A stretch of DNA of 64,000 bases from Chromobacterium sp. ATCC 53434. Its GTDB lineage: Bacteria; Pseudomonadota; Gammaproteobacteria; Burkholderiales; Chromobacteriaceae. Positions 46,721 through 56,231 of this stretch are shown piece by piece. The notes beneath the pieces are model-generated. The model ran no database searches. It saw only the letters and a program-made list of their open reading frames with translations, and was not told the origin of the DNA. The stretch spans positions 4,402,001-4,466,000 of the forward strand of contig NZ_CP025429.1 in assembly GCF_002848345.1 (NCBI RefSeq), written 5' to 3'. Every line of letters begins with the position of its first letter. Position 1 is the stretch's first letter. A program made the position numbers and the translations under genes.

Positions 46721-47272
46721 TCAGTACAGGCGGCCGGCGTCGTCGTCGGCCGTCACAACAGGCGCATCCAGCATCACGTAATTCAGATGACGCGCGCCCT
46801 CCAATTCGAAATGCCATTCGCCGTGGACCGCCATGCCCATCCGGCGATAGAAGGCGATCGCGCGCGCGTTGCGATGCCACACCGTCAGCCACAGCCGCGG
46901 CTGGCCGGCGAGGGAGGACGCCCATTGCCGCGCCGCCATCGTCAGGCGCCGTCCCAGGCCGCGCCCGGTATGGCTCTCCGACAGGTAGAGTCGTTCCATT
47001 TCCAGCGCGGGACCGTCGAAACCGTCGCAGGGACTGTCCAGCTTCAGCTGTGTGTAGCCCAGCAGATGGCCGTTTAATTCGATCACCAGCAGCCGGCGCG
47101 CCGGATCGGCGATCAGCGCCGCCAGCTTCGCCGGCGTGAACGCGTCGAACACATAGTCGGCCAAGGCCTGGCGGACGCCGTCGACGGCATAGGCGCTCAG
47201 CCACACCTGGATGGACAGCGCGGCGAGGCTGCTCGCGTCTTCCGGGCGCGCGGCGCGGATCTCCCCTTCCAT
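46721..47272 (-). CDS. GNAT family N-acetyltransferase
   Basis: A 183-residue acetyltransferase-fold protein. The acetyl-CoA-binding region is in MERLYLSESHTGRGLGRRLTMAARQWA (about residues 92-118) with the Q/RxxGxG/A-type loop TGRGLG. WLTVWHRNARAIAFYRRMGM is the typical next strand and helix. The substrate is unknown. The start at 47272 avoids a longer frame overlapping bioC, which lies 23 bp upstream. Confidence 0.88.
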   Translation of the reverse strand: MEGEIRAARPEDASSLAALSIQVWLSAYAVDGVRQALADYVFDAFTPAKLAALIADPARRLLVIELNGHLLGYTQLKLDSPCDGFDGPALEMERLYLSESHTGRGLGRRLTMAARQWASSLAGQPRLWLTVWHRNARAIAFYRRMGMAVHGEWHFELEGARHLNYVMLDAPVVTADDDAGRLY

Positions 47273-47295
47273 CACGGCTCTCCCCACCGCGCCGC

Positions 47296-48204
47296 CTATT
47301 CGGCCCGCGGCGCCTTCTTGACGAACTCGATCACCTGGCGGCCGTCGTCGCTCATCTTGGCCAGCTTCTTGCCGGTGCCCTTCCACGCGTGGCCGTACAC
47401 CACCTCGTAGCTGGCCGGCAGCTTGCCGCCCTGGCGGTACTGCTCGTAAGTCTGCTCGACGCCGCGCCAGGCCTGCTTGCCCATCAGGCCGCGGCCGCGG
47501 CCGGCGGTGGCGTTGTGCGCGCCTATCGCCTTCAGGTCGCGCATCACGCCACGGGCGTCGTCATAGGTCAGCACGATCTTTTCCATGTCCATCACCGGCT
47601 CGGCGAAGCCGGCGCGCATCAGCGCGTCGCCGATGTCGTGCATGTCGATGAACTGATTGACGTGGGTGGCGCCGTCGACGCCGGCGAAGGCCGCCCGCAA
47701 CTCGAACAGCGTGTCCGGCCCCAGCGTCGAGAACATCAATAGACCGTCCGGTTTCAGCACCCGGCGCATCTCGGCGAACATCCGGTCCGGCTCGTTGATC
47801 CACTGTATGGTCAGATTGGACCAGATCATGTCGACGCTGGCGTCGGCCAGCGGCAGCCGTTCGATGTCGGCGTTGATCTGCCACGGCAGGCTGGGCTTGA
47901 ACAATTTCTTCAGCAGGCCGTCGCCGGCGCGGCCGCGCTCGCGCGAGGCCAGCAGCATCGCGTGCGCCAGATCCAATTCGACCACCCGCGCCTGCGGGTA
48001 GCGCCGCCTGAGCTCGGCCGAGCCGTAGCCGGTGCCGGCGCCGGCGTCGAGGATCACCGCCGGCTGGTGCTTGATGTAGTCCAGCCGCTCCGCCATGCGG
48101 TCGGAGACTTCGCGCTGCAGCACCGCGGCGGAGTCGTAGCTGGCCGCGGCCTTCTCGAACGAGGCGCGCACCCGCGCCTTGTCGGTGTAAAACGCTTCAC
48201 TCAT
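47296..48204 (-). CDS. bioC: Malonyl-ACP O-methyltransferase BioC
   Basis: Methylates malonyl-ACP so that fatty acid synthesis can build the pimeloyl chain of biotin. The 302-residue protein has the SAM motif VILDAGAGTGYGSAEL (about residues 50-65), MIWSNLTIQW and KPDGLLMFSTLGPDTL. The longer C-terminal part and pairing with bioH support BioC over a general methyltransferase. It overlaps bioH by 4 bp. Confidence 0.93.
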   Translation of the reverse strand: MSEAFYTDKARVRASFEKAAASYDSAAVLQREVSDRMAERLDYIKHQPAVILDAGAGTGYGSAELRRRYPQARVVELDLAHAMLLASRERGRAGDGLLKKLFKPSLPWQINADIERLPLADASVDMIWSNLTIQWINEPDRMFAEMRRVLKPDGLLMFSTLGPDTLFELRAAFAGVDGATHVNQFIDMHDIGDALMRAGFAEPVMDMEKIVLTYDDARGVMRDLKAIGAHNATAGRGRGLMGKQAWRGVEQTYEQYRQGGKLPASYEVVYGHAWKGTGKKLAKMSDDGRQVIEFVKKAPRAE

Positions 48205-48965
48205 GCCTGCTTTTCCAGATGCTCGGCAAGCGCGCGCACGAAGTCCTGTTCATGCGACAGGAAGGGGGCGTGCGAGGCCTGCGGGAATTCGTAAAGGACT
48301 GCGTCGCCCAGGGCCGCCGCCAGCCAGCGGCCGGCGCCGATCGGGGTGATGGCGTCGCGCGCGCCGCAGAACAGCGCGGCCGGGCAGCGGATGTCGGCGG
48401 CCAGCGCGCGCGCGTCGGCCTCCAGCAACAGCTCCAGCGCCGGCAGCAGGCCCTGCGGCCGGCCGTGGGCGAACAGCTCGCCGCGCAGCGCCTTCAAGGT
48501 GTCGCGCGCGGCCGGCGCGCCCATCATCTGCAGCGCGAGAAAGCGCTCCAACGTCTGTTCGAAGGCGGTGTCCAGACTCTGCGCGACGGCCTCTATCGCC
48601 TGGCGCTGCTGCGCGTGCGGCCAGCTGTCGTCGCGGACGAAGCGCGGGCTGGTGGACACCAGCGCCAGGCTCGCGACCTTGTCCGGATGGCGCGCCGCCC
48701 AGTGCTGGGCGATCAGCCCGCCCAGCGACCAGCCCAGCACATGGACCGGCAGCGGGAAGTGCGCGTCCAGCAGATCGGCGACCGCGTCGGCGTCGAAACG
48801 CGTCAGCGCCGGCGAGGCGCCGTGGCCGGGCAGGTCCACCAGATGGACGCAGAAGCGGTCGGCCAGCTGCCCGGCCACGCGGGCGAACACGCCGCCGTGC
48901 AGGCCCCAGCCGTGCAGCATCACCACGTCCGGGCCCCGGCCCAGCGTTTCGACAAACAGATTCAT
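48201..48965 (-). CDS. bioH: Pimeloyl-ACP methyl ester carboxylesterase BioH
   Basis: Alpha/beta hydrolase that removes the methyl ester from pimeloyl-ACP to end the BioC cycle. The 254-residue protein has HGWGLHGGVF (oxyanion region), the nucleophile elbow GWSLGG (Ser near residue 82), and the catalytic His in ASHAPFLSH near the C-terminus. It overlaps bioC by 4 bp, which confirms the pair. Confidence 0.95.
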   Translation of the reverse strand: MNLFVETLGRGPDVVMLHGWGLHGGVFARVAGQLADRFCVHLVDLPGHGASPALTRFDADAVADLLDAHFPLPVHVLGWSLGGLIAQHWAARHPDKVASLALVSTSPRFVRDDSWPHAQQRQAIEAVAQSLDTAFEQTLERFLALQMMGAPAARDTLKALRGELFAHGRPQGLLPALELLLEADARALAADIRCPAALFCGARDAITPIGAGRWLAAALGDAVLYEFPQASHAPFLSHEQDFVRALAEHLEKQA

Positions 48966-48989
48966 GAACGGACAAATTGGGCGAAAACC

Positions 48990-49607
48990 TTATTTTCGCA
49001 AGAGTGCGATGCGAAAGAAACCTCCAAAGCCGGCTTCTTCGTCGTGAATGCGTTGCAATTTGGTGACGGCGACGATGTCGCCCAGCTTGCGGTTGACGTC
49101 GGTGGCCACCGCCCGCGCCAGCAGATTGCCGGCGCGGCGCCACAACGGCGCGCGCGCGCCGTCCGGCAGGAATTTGTCGAACACCGTCGCGCGGCCGCCG
49201 GGCTTCAACACCCGCTCCACCTCGAGCAGGCAGGCGCGCGGGTCCGGCACCACCGCCAGCGCCAGATGCAGCACCACCGCGTCGAAGCTGGCGTCGGGAA
49301 AATCCAGCCGCTGCGCATCCATCTCGCGCGCGTCGACGTCCAGCCCCAGCCGAGCGGCTCGCTGGCGCAAGGTCGACAGCATGGCCGGCGCGATGTCGAT
49401 CGCGGTGACGCGACGGCAACGCACCAGGAAGTCGAGATCCAGCCCGGTGCCGGCGCAGACCAGCAGCAGGCGTTCGTCGGGTTGCGGATTCAGCAGGCCC
49501 AGCGAGCGGCGGCGGTGGGCGGCGAAGCCCTGCGCCAGCCTGTCGTACAGCGGCGCGTACAGATCGTAGCGCCAGCGGTTGAAACGATTGGCCCAGTCAC
49601 GCGGCAT
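48990..49607 (-). CDS. Class I SAM-dependent methyltransferase
   Basis: A 205-residue soluble protein with a UbiE/COQ5-like fold. The SAM loop is CAGTGLDLDFL (about residues 51-61), with AIDIAPAMLSTLRQRA as the next acidic motif. LHLALAVVPDPRACLLEVERVLKPGG fits the family. The substrate is unknown. The gene lies inside the biotin region but is not a known biotin gene; it overlaps the GGDEF-EAL gene by 11 bp, suggesting a shared transcript. Confidence 0.88.
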   Translation of the reverse strand: MPRDWANRFNRWRYDLYAPLYDRLAQGFAAHRRRSLGLLNPQPDERLLLVCAGTGLDLDFLVRCRRVTAIDIAPAMLSTLRQRAARLGLDVDAREMDAQRLDFPDASFDAVVLHLALAVVPDPRACLLEVERVLKPGGRATVFDKFLPDGARAPLWRRAGNLLARAVATDVNRKLGDIVAVTKLQRIHDEEAGFGGFFRIALLRK

Positions 49608-52446
49608 CGCGCATTTCCTGTTCGAAGCGCGCCAGCCTCGCCCAGTCCAGCCCCCAGGCCGGCGCCGGCGCGGCGAAGTAGAAGCCCTGCAGCTTGGCGC
49701 AGCCCATTTCCCGCAGCATCGCCAGCTGGCTGGCGGTCTCGACGCCCTCGGCCACCACGTCCAGGTCCAGCGCGCGCGCCAGCGCCAGGATGGCGCGGAC
49801 GATGGCGGCCGACTCCTCCTTGCGGTCCAGGTCGAAGACGAAGGACTGGTCTATCTTCAGCACGTCGAAACGGTAGCGGTGCAGATAGGACAGCGCCGAG
49901 TAGCCGGTGCCGAAATCGTCCAGCGCCAGCCTGACGCCAAGGCCGTGCAGCGCCTGCATCGTCGTCGCGGCGGTGTCCGGCTGGTCTATCAGCGCGCTCT
50001 CGGTGATCTCCAGATGCAGCATCGCCGGCGGCAGCTGGTAGTGGGCGATGCGGCCGCCTATCCAGCCCGCCAGGTCCGGATCGTGGAAATTGGCCGACGA
50101 CAGATTGATGTGCAGCGCGATGTCCTCGCCGACCTGGCCGTCGGCGCGCCAGGCCTGCAGCTGGGCGCAGGCGGCGTTGACCATGTAGCGGTCCAGCCGG
50201 GTGATCAGCCCGCTCTCCTCGGCCATCGGCAGGAACAGCGCCGGCGAGATCAGGCCGCGCTGCGGATGCTGCCAGCGCACCAGCGCCTCGAAGCCGGACA
50301 GCTTGCCGTTGCCGGCGTCGATGAAGGGCTGGTAATACGGTATCAGCTGGCCCTCCTCCTCCAGCGCGCGCCTCAGCTCGCTCTCCAGCGCCAGTTGGTC
50401 GGCCTGGTCTATCCGCAGCTGGTGGCTGAACAGCGTGTAGCCCTGGCGGCCCTGCTGCTTGGTGCAATACATCGCGTGGTCGGCGTCGCGCAGCAGGTCC
50501 TCGGCCTTGCGGTAGTGCTCGCGGTCGGCCAGCACCACGCCGACGCTGGCGGTGGAGAACACCTCGCGGCCGGCCAGGATCACCGGCCGCTCGAATTCGC
50601 TGACGATGCGGCGGGCGATGGTCTCGCACTCGTCGACCGCGTCCATGCCGAACATCAGCACGGCGAACTCGTCGCCGCCGAGGCGGGCCAGGAAATCGTA
50701 ATGGCGCAGGCAGGCCCGGATGCGGGCGCCGGCCTCGAACAGCAGATGGTCGCCGGCCAGGTGGCCCAGCGTGTCGTTGACCAGCTTGAAGCGGTCCAGG
50801 TCGATGAAGACCACGGCGAAGCGGTCGCCGTTGCCGGCCAGGTAGGCGTCCCAGGCGCGGCGCAGCGCCTTGGACAGATAGCTGCGGTTCGGCAGCTTGG
50901 TCAGCGGATCGTGCAGGCTGTCGAATTCCAGCTGGGCGTTGACCGCGTCCAGCTCGCTGGTGCGCTCGCGCACCCGCTGCTCCAGCTCGGCATAGGCCAG
51001 CTGCAGGCTTTCCAGCGCGCGCACCCGCGCCAGCGCGGCGCCGATATTGTTGGCGACGAACTCCAGCACCTCCTGGTCGCGGAAGTTGTACACCACGTCG
51101 CTTTCGTAGCTCTGCACCGCCAGCACGCCCAGCAGCTCGTGGCCGCAATACAGCGGCACGCCCAGCCAGCTTTTCGGCCGGATGGCGCCGTCGTCGGCGT
51201 CGCCCGCGCCGGCATCGCCGCCGTACGGATCTATCAGCAGCGGCCGGCCGCTGTGCAGCACCTGCTCGATATAGCCCTTGCCGGGCTTGCGGGGCTGCAG
51301 CGACTGCGCGTGCTCGTCGGCGCAGTAGGGGAAGGCGATGCAGTCGTTGACGGTGTCGTACAGCGCCACCAGACAGTTGCGCGCCGCCACCATCTCCGAC
51401 AGCAGCCGGTGCAGGCCGCTGAGGAAGGCCTCCAGCGACAGGCTGGTATTGGACAATTCGGCGATGCGGAACAGCACGTCCTGGAATTTTTCGGCGCGCT
51501 TGCGGCCGGACACCTCGGCGCGCAGCCTGGCGTTGGCGCCCTCCAGCTCGCTGGTGCGCAGCCACACCTGGCGCTCCAGCTGGCTGCGGTACAACACCCG
51601 GTCCAGCGCGAAGCCTACGTGGCGCGCGGCGAACATGAACAGCAGCTGTTCGGCCGACGAGAACGGCGTCTGCTCGTCGTACAGCTGCAGCACCACGGCG
51701 CCGATCAGATTGCCGGCGGCGTTGACCAGCGGCGCCCCCATCCAGAACGACGCCGACAGCAGCGGCTGGGCCAGTCCGTGTTGCCGGCAGATTTCCAGGA
51801 TGCGCTCGCGGGTCAGCACCATGGGCTTGCCGCCGCGTATCAGCCAGGCGGTCAGCGAGCTGTTGGCGCCATTGACCGGAAACACGCTGTCGGACGCCGG
51901 CGGCGCCGGATCGTGCCGATCGACGTAGAACGGGAAGCGCAGCGTGGCGCACTCCTCGTCATACAGCGCGATGTAGAAATTGCTGGCGTCCATCAGCCGC
52001 GACATCAGCTTGTGCAGCCTCGGCAGTATCCGCTCCAGGCCGTCGCCCTCGCCGGCCAGCAGGCTGATCTCCAGCATCGTCTCGTTGGCGACGCGGGCGG
52101 CGGCCTGTTCGTCGCGCAGCGCCGCGCAATACAGATGGCCGGCCAGCAGGGCGGCGATATCGGCCACCGTCTCCGGCGCGCGGCCGCGCCACACCAGCCA
52201 GCCCAGGCGCTGGCCGGCGGCGGTCAATTCCAGCGCGCCGCCGTCCGGGCCGGGCAAACGGCCCTTGTCCAGCGCGTCGGCCGCCGGCAAGCCGGCTGCG
52301 GCGCCGCTGCCGGCAAGTTGACGCCAGACCACTCCCTCCCGAATCCATACCGCGGCGGCGGATAGCCCGCCGGTTTGCTGCAGCATGGCCAAGGCCCGCC
52401 CCGCGGCCTGCTCCGGGGTTTCCAGATATTCAGCCGTGCTCATCAT
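49597..52446 (-). CDS. GAF-GAF-GGDEF-EAL cyclic di-GMP protein
   Basis: A 949-residue cytoplasmic sensor and c-di-GMP enzyme. Two GAF-like domains (about residues 120-290 and 320-480) precede coiled-coil stretches (for example LESLQLAYAELEQRVRERT), a GGDEF domain (motif at about 590-594) and an EAL domain (motif EALVRW at about 720). The GGDEF motif is intact and has an RxxD inhibitory site (RHYD) five residues before it. The EAL domain keeps NLSS, LEITES, DDFGTGYS, LKID and EGVE motifs, so both activities are possible. There are no membrane helices. Start codons at 52446 and 52443 are equally plausible. Confidence 0.93.
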   Translation of the reverse strand: MMSTAEYLETPEQAAGRALAMLQQTGGLSAAAVWIREGVVWRQLAGSGAAAGLPAADALDKGRLPGPDGGALELTAAGQRLGWLVWRGRAPETVADIAALLAGHLYCAALRDEQAAARVANETMLEISLLAGEGDGLERILPRLHKLMSRLMDASNFYIALYDEECATLRFPFYVDRHDPAPPASDSVFPVNGANSSLTAWLIRGGKPMVLTRERILEICRQHGLAQPLLSASFWMGAPLVNAAGNLIGAVVLQLYDEQTPFSSAEQLLFMFAARHVGFALDRVLYRSQLERQVWLRTSELEGANARLRAEVSGRKRAEKFQDVLFRIAELSNTSLSLEAFLSGLHRLLSEMVAARNCLVALYDTVNDCIAFPYCADEHAQSLQPRKPGKGYIEQVLHSGRPLLIDPYGGDAGAGDADDGAIRPKSWLGVPLYCGHELLGVLAVQSYESDVVYNFRDQEVLEFVANNIGAALARVRALESLQLAYAELEQRVRERTSELDAVNAQLEFDSLHDPLTKLPNRSYLSKALRRAWDAYLAGNGDRFAVVFIDLDRFKLVNDTLGHLAGDHLLFEAGARIRACLRHYDFLARLGGDEFAVLMFGMDAVDECETIARRIVSEFERPVILAGREVFSTASVGVVLADREHYRKAEDLLRDADHAMYCTKQQGRQGYTLFSHQLRIDQADQLALESELRRALEEEGQLIPYYQPFIDAGNGKLSGFEALVRWQHPQRGLISPALFLPMAEESGLITRLDRYMVNAACAQLQAWRADGQVGEDIALHINLSSANFHDPDLAGWIGGRIAHYQLPPAMLHLEITESALIDQPDTAATTMQALHGLGVRLALDDFGTGYSALSYLHRYRFDVLKIDQSFVFDLDRKEESAAIVRAILALARALDLDVVAEGVETASQLAMLREMGCAKLQGFYFAAPAPAWGLDWARLARFEQEMRDAA

Positions 52447-52545
52447 GTCATTATCGTAGTACGAGTTAGCCGGAAAATCCGTGTCCGACCCCGCGGTCCC
52501 CTTCCCCAGGGACCGGCGGCCTTGGCGTCTGTTCGACCCCATAGG

Positions 52546-52570
52546 CAAAAGCCCGGAGCGGACTCCGGGC
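52546..52570 (-). terminator. Rho-independent terminator of bioF
   Basis: An 8-bp stem (52551-52558 with 52563-52570) and 4-nt loop, followed on the minus strand by TTTTG. It lies between bioF and the GGDEF-EAL gene, so the latter probably has its own promoter. Confidence 0.82.
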
Positions 52571-52627
52571 CTGCGTCGTCACAGTAGCGACCTCATGCCA
52601 CGATAGCTTCCCCGCCGGCGGCGGAAA

Positions 52628-53782
52628 TCAGGCTTCGGCCAACAGCAGCATGGCGTCCAGCAGCGCGTCCAGCTGCGCCAATTCATGGCGCGCCGACAGC
52701 GAGATCCGCAGACGAGCGCCGTTCTCCGGCACCGTCGGCGGACGGATGGCGGGCACCCAGTAGCCTTGCTGCCGCAAACCATGGGCCAATCTCATGGCAT
52801 GAGCATCGCCGCCTATGATAAATGGTTGAATCGGGGTGCGGGAAGCCCCCGTGGAGAAACGGCTGCCGGCCAAGCGCTCGCGGCAGCGCGCCACCAGCTG
52901 CGCCAGCCTCGCCCGCCGCTCGTCGCCGTCGGCGATCAGCCGCAGGCTGGTCGGCACCGCGGCCGCCAACGCCGGCGGCTGGGCGGTGCTGAAGACATAG
53001 GTGCGGCCGCGGTTCAGCAGCCACTCCACCAGCGGACGCGCGCCGGCGACGAAGGCGCCGGCGAGGCCGGCCGCCTTGCCCAGCGTGGCCATATAGATCA
53101 GCCGCTCGCTGGACAGATCATGTTCGGCCAAGGCGCCGCGACCATGGCCCAGCACGCCGAAACCGTGGGCGTCGTCGACGTAGAGCCAGGCGTCGAAGCG
53201 CTCGGCCAGCGCCAACAGCGCCGGCAGCGGCGCCTCGTCGCCGTCCATGCTGTACACGGCGTCCACCGCGATCAGCTTGGTGCTTGCCCGGCTGGCGGAC
53301 AGCAATTGCTCCAGGTGCTCGAGATCGTTGTGGCGGAAGCGCTGGAAGTCGGCGCGCGACAGCAGACAGCCGTCGTTCAGCGACGCGTGGTTCAGCTTGT
53401 CGGCGAACACCGCGTCGCCGCGGCCAACCAGGCTGGTGATCACCGCCAGGTTGGCGGCGTAGCCGGAGCCGAACAATAGCGCCGCCTCGCGGCCGACGAA
53501 ACGCGCCAACGCCTCCTCGGCCTCCTGGTGGGCCCGGCTGTGGCCGGTCAGCAGATGGGAGGCGCCGCTGCCCGCCCCCCACCGGTCGGCGCCCTGCTGC
53601 AGCGCGCGCACCAGCGACGGATGGTCGGCCAGGCCGAGGTAGTCGTTGCTCGCAAAAGACAGGTATTCCTCGCCGTCTACGACGATCTCCACGCCTTGCG
53701 GCGATTCGAGCGTCGCCCGTTGACGGCGGCGGTGGCTGGCGTCCAGTTCCAGCAATGCTGCGGACAGGTCTTGCAGGCGCAT
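52628..53782 (-). CDS. bioF: 8-amino-7-oxononanoate synthase BioF
   Basis: PLP enzyme joining pimeloyl-ACP with L-alanine in biotin synthesis. It is 384 residues long with the start at 53782. The motifs SFASNDYLGLADHP, GAGSGASHLLTGH, YVDDAHGFGVLG (Asp and His of the PLP pocket), and the PLP lysine in YMATLGKAAGLAGAF are all present. It follows bioB on the same strand after a 114-bp gap. Confidence 0.95.
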   Translation of the reverse strand: MRLQDLSAALLELDASHRRRQRATLESPQGVEIVVDGEEYLSFASNDYLGLADHPSLVRALQQGADRWGAGSGASHLLTGHSRAHQEAEEALARFVGREAALLFGSGYAANLAVITSLVGRGDAVFADKLNHASLNDGCLLSRADFQRFRHNDLEHLEQLLSASRASTKLIAVDAVYSMDGDEAPLPALLALAERFDAWLYVDDAHGFGVLGHGRGALAEHDLSSERLIYMATLGKAAGLAGAFVAGARPLVEWLLNRGRTYVFSTAQPPALAAAVPTSLRLIADGDERRARLAQLVARCRERLAGSRFSTGASRTPIQPFIIGGDAHAMRLAHGLRQQGYWVPAIRPPTVPENGARLRISLSARHELAQLDALLDAMLLLAEA

Positions 53783-53896
53783 GGCGGGTTGCACTCTTTT
53801 ACGTTGTTGACCAAACCGCGGCAGCGGGCCGCCCCGGCACGACACACTATATATATGTTTCCATTTAAGACCACACGGCGGAATTGCTAATGTTTT

Positions 53897-54880
53897 TTAC
53901 AGCGCCTGCAGATCCAGCTTGGCCATCAGCGACTGGTCGGCCAATACGTCCGGATTGCCGGTGGTCAGCAGCTTGTCGCCGTAGAAAATCGAATTGGCGC
54001 CGGCCAGGAAGCACAGCGCCTGGGTCGCCTCGTCCATTTCGCGCCGGCCGGCCGACAGCCGCACATAACTTTTCGGCATCGTGATGCGCGCCGCCGCGAT
54101 GGTGCGGACGAACTCGGTCCAGTCCAGCCGCTCGGCGTTCTGCAGCGGCGTGCCGATCACCTGCACCAGATTGTTGACCGGCACCGACTCCGGCTGCGGG
54201 TCCAGATTGGCCAGCTGGACGATCAGACCGGCGCGGTCGCGCCGGGTCTCGTTCATGCCGACGATACCGCCGCAACATACCGACAGTCCAGCCCGGCGAA
54301 CCTTGCCCAGCGTGTCCAGCCTGTCCTCGTACTCCCGGCTCTGGATGATGTCGGCGTATTTGTCCGGCGCGGTGTCCAGATTATGGTTGTAATAGTCGAG
54401 GCCGGCGTCCTTCAGCTTCTCCGCCTGGCCGTCGCGCAACAGGCCGAAGGTCGCGCAGGTCTCCATGCCCAGCGCCTTCACCTCGCTGACCATCCGCAGG
54501 GTCTGCTCCAGATCGGCGTCCTTCGGACCGCGCCAGGCGGCGCCCATGCAGAAGCGGCCGGCGCCGTTGGCCTTGGCCTGGCGCGCGGCGGCCACCACCT
54601 CGTCCACCGTCATCATCGGCTGATCGGTCACCGGCGTGTCGTGGTGCACCGACTGCGGGCAATAACCGCAATCCTCCGGACAGCCGCCGGTCTTGATCGA
54701 CACCAGCGTCGACAGCTGCACCCGGGTCGGATCGAAAAACTGGCGATGGATTTCGGCGGCGCGGAACACCAGCTCCATGAAAGGCAGGCCGAGCAGCGCC
54801 TCCACTTCCTCCACACTCCAGTTGGCCTGTTCCGGGTGCGGCCGGGACGGACGCTTGAACTCCATCGTTGCAGAATGCAT
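53897..54880 (-). CDS. bioB: Biotin synthase BioB
   Basis: Radical-SAM enzyme inserting sulfur into dethiobiotin. The protein has the [4Fe-4S] motif CPEDCGYC (about residues 55-62), [10 protein letters not shown] before it, and [16 protein letters not shown] and [15 protein letters not shown], with Cys and Arg for the second cluster. I chose the ATG at 54880 because GGAG lies 6 bp upstream; an ATG at 54892 is equally in frame. The gene is followed by bioF; bioA and bioD are not in this window. Confidence 0.96.
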   Translation of the reverse strand: MHSATMEFKRPSRPHPEQANWSVEEVEALLGLPFMELVFRAAEIHRQFFDPTRVQLSTLVSIKTGGCPEDCGYCPQSVHHDTPVTDQPMMTVDEVVAAARQAKANGAGRFCMGAAWRGPKDADLEQTLRMVSEVKALGMETCATFGLLRDGQAEKLKDAGLDYYNHNLDTAPDKYADIIQSREYEDRLDTLGKVRRAGLSVCCGGIVGMNETRRDRAGLIVQLANLDPQPESVPVNNLVQVIGTPLQNAERLDWTEFVRTIAAARITMPKSYVRLSAGRREMDEATQALCFLAGANSIFYGDKLLTTGNPDVLADQSLMAKLDLQAL

Positions 54881-54959
54881 CGTATGCTCCATTACCGTTG
54901 GTCATTGTGATGAAGGACCTGCCGGTCCGTCACCCTGCCCGCTTGGGCAGGCCGGCAAA

Positions 54960-54988
54960 ATCTTGGAGCGAGAGCGCGATGCTGTCAA
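54960..54988 (-). promoter_or_regulatory. Possible bioB promoter
   Basis: On the minus strand TTGACA (54983-54988) and CAAGAT (54960-54965) are 17 bp apart, about 80 bp upstream of bioB. The -35 is perfect and the -10 weak. A TGTCAA/TTGACA dyad overlaps the -35 and could be an operator; it lies within the comF coding start. Confidence 0.4.
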
Positions 54989-55689
54989 ACCTGATATCGC
55001 CATTAATTGACAACTGCACAATTTTTAATCAACCGTGCATCTTGTGCGGCGCGTCGGACGCCCGTGGCGGCCTGTGCGGCGGCTGCCGCGACATGCTGCC
55101 GACGCTGCCGGCCGAACGCTGTCCCCGCTGCGCCGAACCAACGCCGGGCGGCGTCTGTTGCGGCCACTGCCAGCGGCGCGCGCCGGCCTTCGACGCGCTA
55201 CACGTTCCTTATCTGTTTGGCTACCCCCTGAACGGACTGATATACGCGTTCAAGTACGGCCGGCGCTTACAATTGGCCGGCGTCCTGGCCGGTCTGCTCA
55301 GCGATTTCGCCCGTTGTCAAGCCCCGTCATACGACCTTGTCATTCCCGTTCCATTGGCAAATGAAAGACTTGCGGAAAGAGGCTTCAATCAGAGTTCCGA
55401 GCTCGCCCGGGCGTTCGCTGTTACAATAAACAGCCGTTTTTCGGACCGCATGTGTTGGCGAAAATGCAACACATTGCCGCAGGCCTCGCTCGGCCGCGAC
55501 GAAAGACGGCGAAACGTACGTCATGCATTCGGCGTAAAACGCCGCTGCGACGGGCTTTGCATTGCCATCATCGATGATGTCGCCACCAGTGGCGCCACCC
55601 TGTCCTCGCTCGCTCTCGAGCTGAAAAAACAGGGGGCAAAACGGGTCGACGGATGGGTGCTTGCCCGGGCGTTTTCCCCAAAAACTTGA
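54979..55689 (+). CDS. comF: ComF family protein
   Basis: A 236-residue protein with an N-terminal double zinc-ribbon-like region (four CxxC pairs between residues 17 and 60, for example CILCG, CGGC, CPRC, CGHC) and a C-terminal phosphoribosyltransferase-like domain with the PRPP loop IIDDVATSGATLSSL. ComF is required for DNA uptake in naturally competent bacteria, but many species carry it without proven competence. The start at 54979 fits the family; the upstream frame is shadow sequence. It is divergent from bioB with overlapping promoter regions. Confidence 0.92.
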   Translation: MLSNLISPLIDNCTIFNQPCILCGASDARGGLCGGCRDMLPTLPAERCPRCAEPTPGGVCCGHCQRRAPAFDALHVPYLFGYPLNGLIYAFKYGRRLQLAGVLAGLLSDFARCQAPSYDLVIPVPLANERLAERGFNQSSELARAFAVTINSRFSDRMCWRKCNTLPQASLGRDERRRNVRHAFGVKRRCDGLCIAIIDDVATSGATLSSLALELKKQGAKRVDGWVLARAFSPKT

Positions 55690-55729
55690 CCAAGATTTTG
55701 ATTCCTTGGAACAATCCAGCCTGCCAACG

Positions 55730-56194
55730 ATGTTCACTGTTGTTCTATTTCAGCCGGAAATTCCGCCCAACACGGGCAATGTGATTCGTTTATGTGCCAA
55801 CACCGGCTGTGAACTGCATCTGGTCAAACCAATGGGCTTCCCGCTTGAGGATGCCAAGTTGCGGCGCGCAGGACTCGATTACCACGAGTATGCCCGCGTC
55901 GTCGTCCACGAAGATTGGTCCGCTTGCCTGCGGGCCCTTCAGGGACGGCGGATATTCGCCGCGACGACGAGGGGCGCCACGCGCCATGACCGGATTTCCT
56001 ACCAACCCGGGGACGTATTTTTGTTCGGTCCCGAATCCCGCGGCTTGCCGCAAGATGTGCTGGCTGCCCTGCCGGCGCAACAACGGATTCGCTTGCCGAT
56101 GCGTCCCGAGTCGAGAAGTCTCAATCTCTCCAATGCTGTCGCCGTGACGGTATTCGAGGCTTGGCGCCAGCTCGATTTCGCCGGGGGGGTATAG
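55730..56194 (+). CDS. trmL: tRNA (cytidine(34)-2'-O)-methyltransferase TrmL
   Basis: SPOUT-family enzyme methylating the wobble ribose of tRNA-Leu. The 154-residue protein has PEIPPNTGNVIRLCANTG near the N-terminus and the SPOUT knot motifs FLFGPESRGLP and IRLPMRPESRSLNLSNAVAV. The start at 55730 follows the comF stop codon by 40 bp. Same-strand order comF-trmL suggests an operon, without known functional link. Confidence 0.95.
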   Translation: MFTVVLFQPEIPPNTGNVIRLCANTGCELHLVKPMGFPLEDAKLRRAGLDYHEYARVVVHEDWSACLRALQGRRIFAATTRGATRHDRISYQPGDVFLFGPESRGLPQDVLAALPAQQRIRLPMRPESRSLNLSNAVAVTVFEAWRQLDFAGGV

Positions 56195-56231
56195 CGGTTC
56201 ACAAGGTTGGCCCAACAGCATAGGGAGGTTT

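Noticed and set aside
49579..52365. 928-codon open frame opposite the GGDEF-EAL gene
   Set aside because: Shadow frame of a high-GC gene: low-complexity Gln/Arg/His-rich translation, no family motifs, and the opposite strand encodes an intact multidomain protein.
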